Assembly (NCBI GenBank): GCA_031253875.1
Contig: JAIRVN010000050.1
Span: 1 to 14,567, forward strand
Length of the DNA stretch: 14,567 nucleotides
Source: Deltaproteobacteria bacterium
Lineage (GTDB): Bacteria; Desulfobacterota; Desulfovibrionia; Desulfovibrionales; Desulfovibrionaceae
Direction of reading: 5' to 3'
The notes beneath the pieces are model-generated. The model did no database searches. It saw nothing but the letters and a program-made list of their open reading frames with translations, and had not been told where the DNA came from. A program made the position numbers and the translations under genes. Numbering within the stretch: position 1 is the first letter of the stretch; every line of letters begins with the position of its first letter. Shown here one piece after another: positions 14,507 through 14,567 of this stretch.

Positions 14507-14535
14507 AGAATATGAACGAGGAGGCAAAATGGCTA
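14507..14535 (-). promoter_or_regulatory. Possible weak promoter of the two-component genes
   Basis: The minus strand has TAGCCA (14535-14530), a 17-base spacer and TATTCT (14512-14507), each matching four of six consensus bases. The predicted start falls at about 14499, the first base of the leader hairpin. The match is modest and could be chance. Confidence 0.35.
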
Positions 14536-14567
14536 TTGGTATGTTTGACGCCTTACGCTGTGGGTAG
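14529..14567 (+). CDS. Possible 12-codon leader peptide or chance ORF
   Basis: An ATG at 14529 opens the short frame MAIGMFDALRCG, ending at the TAG that closes the window. It is divergent from the kinase gene. A strong GAGGAGG stands four bases before the ATG, much better than expected by chance, and an inverted repeat (ACATACCA at 14500-14507, TGGTATGT at 14537-14544) brackets the ribosome site and the first codons. It could be a leader peptide for a gene to the right, the broken start of a longer gene, or nothing. No function is assigned. Confidence 0.25.
   Translation: MAIGMFDALRCG

Overview
The window looks like chromosome from a sulfate-reducing bacterium of the Desulfovibrionaceae or a close relative. 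The reasons are a TunR-type regulator (a recombinase fold fused to TOBE domains, known from sulfate reducers) next to a TSUP transporter, several multihaem c-type cytochromes, an NrfD/ferredoxin/cytochrome module resembling DsrJOP, and sigma-54 control. The species cannot be fixed from sequence alone. I see no rRNA, tRNA, CRISPR array, insertion sequence or phage gene.

Layout. (a) 1-3092, plus strand: the tail of an unrecognised gene, a hairpin, then a large exported protein with a degenerate trehalose-synthase-like GH13 region and three C-terminal LysM repeats. (b) 3112-3358, minus strand: a frameshifted C-terminal remnant of an MmgE/PrpD-family gene. (c) 3359-5374: a divergent pair made of a TSUP (TauE/SafE) transporter on the minus strand and tunR on the plus strand. 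A 26-bp palindrome lies over the start of TSUP transcription. (d) 5453-11100: a compact six-gene minus-strand operon. In transcription order it encodes a Tat-exported FMN alpha-hydroxy-acid dehydrogenase, a triheme cytochrome fused to a PstS-like binding domain, a DsrJ-like triheme cytochrome, a DsrO-like Tat ferredoxin with four [4Fe-4S] motifs, an NrfD/DsrP-like membrane protein, and a stand-alone PstS-like binding protein. (e) 11350-14471, minus strand: a translationally coupled two-component system. Its sensor kinase has a periplasmic SBP_bac_3 domain and its partner is an NtrC-type sigma-54 activator.

How they may work together. The operon in (d) has a well-spaced -24/-12 promoter. Upstream lie two copies of the palindrome TATTCC-N4-GGAATA, the arrangement expected if the activator in (e) drives it. 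The simplest model is that the kinase senses a small periplasmic solute and the regulator switches on the operon. The FMN enzyme would then oxidise a hydroxy acid outside the cytoplasm, and electrons would pass through periplasmic haems and Fe-S clusters to the NrfD subunit and the quinone pool. The two PstS-like domains have no permease or ATPase nearby and one carries haems, so they are probably not doing ordinary ABC transport. This operon is the strongest candidate for an undescribed system. Its substrate and direction of electron flow are not readable from the sequence.
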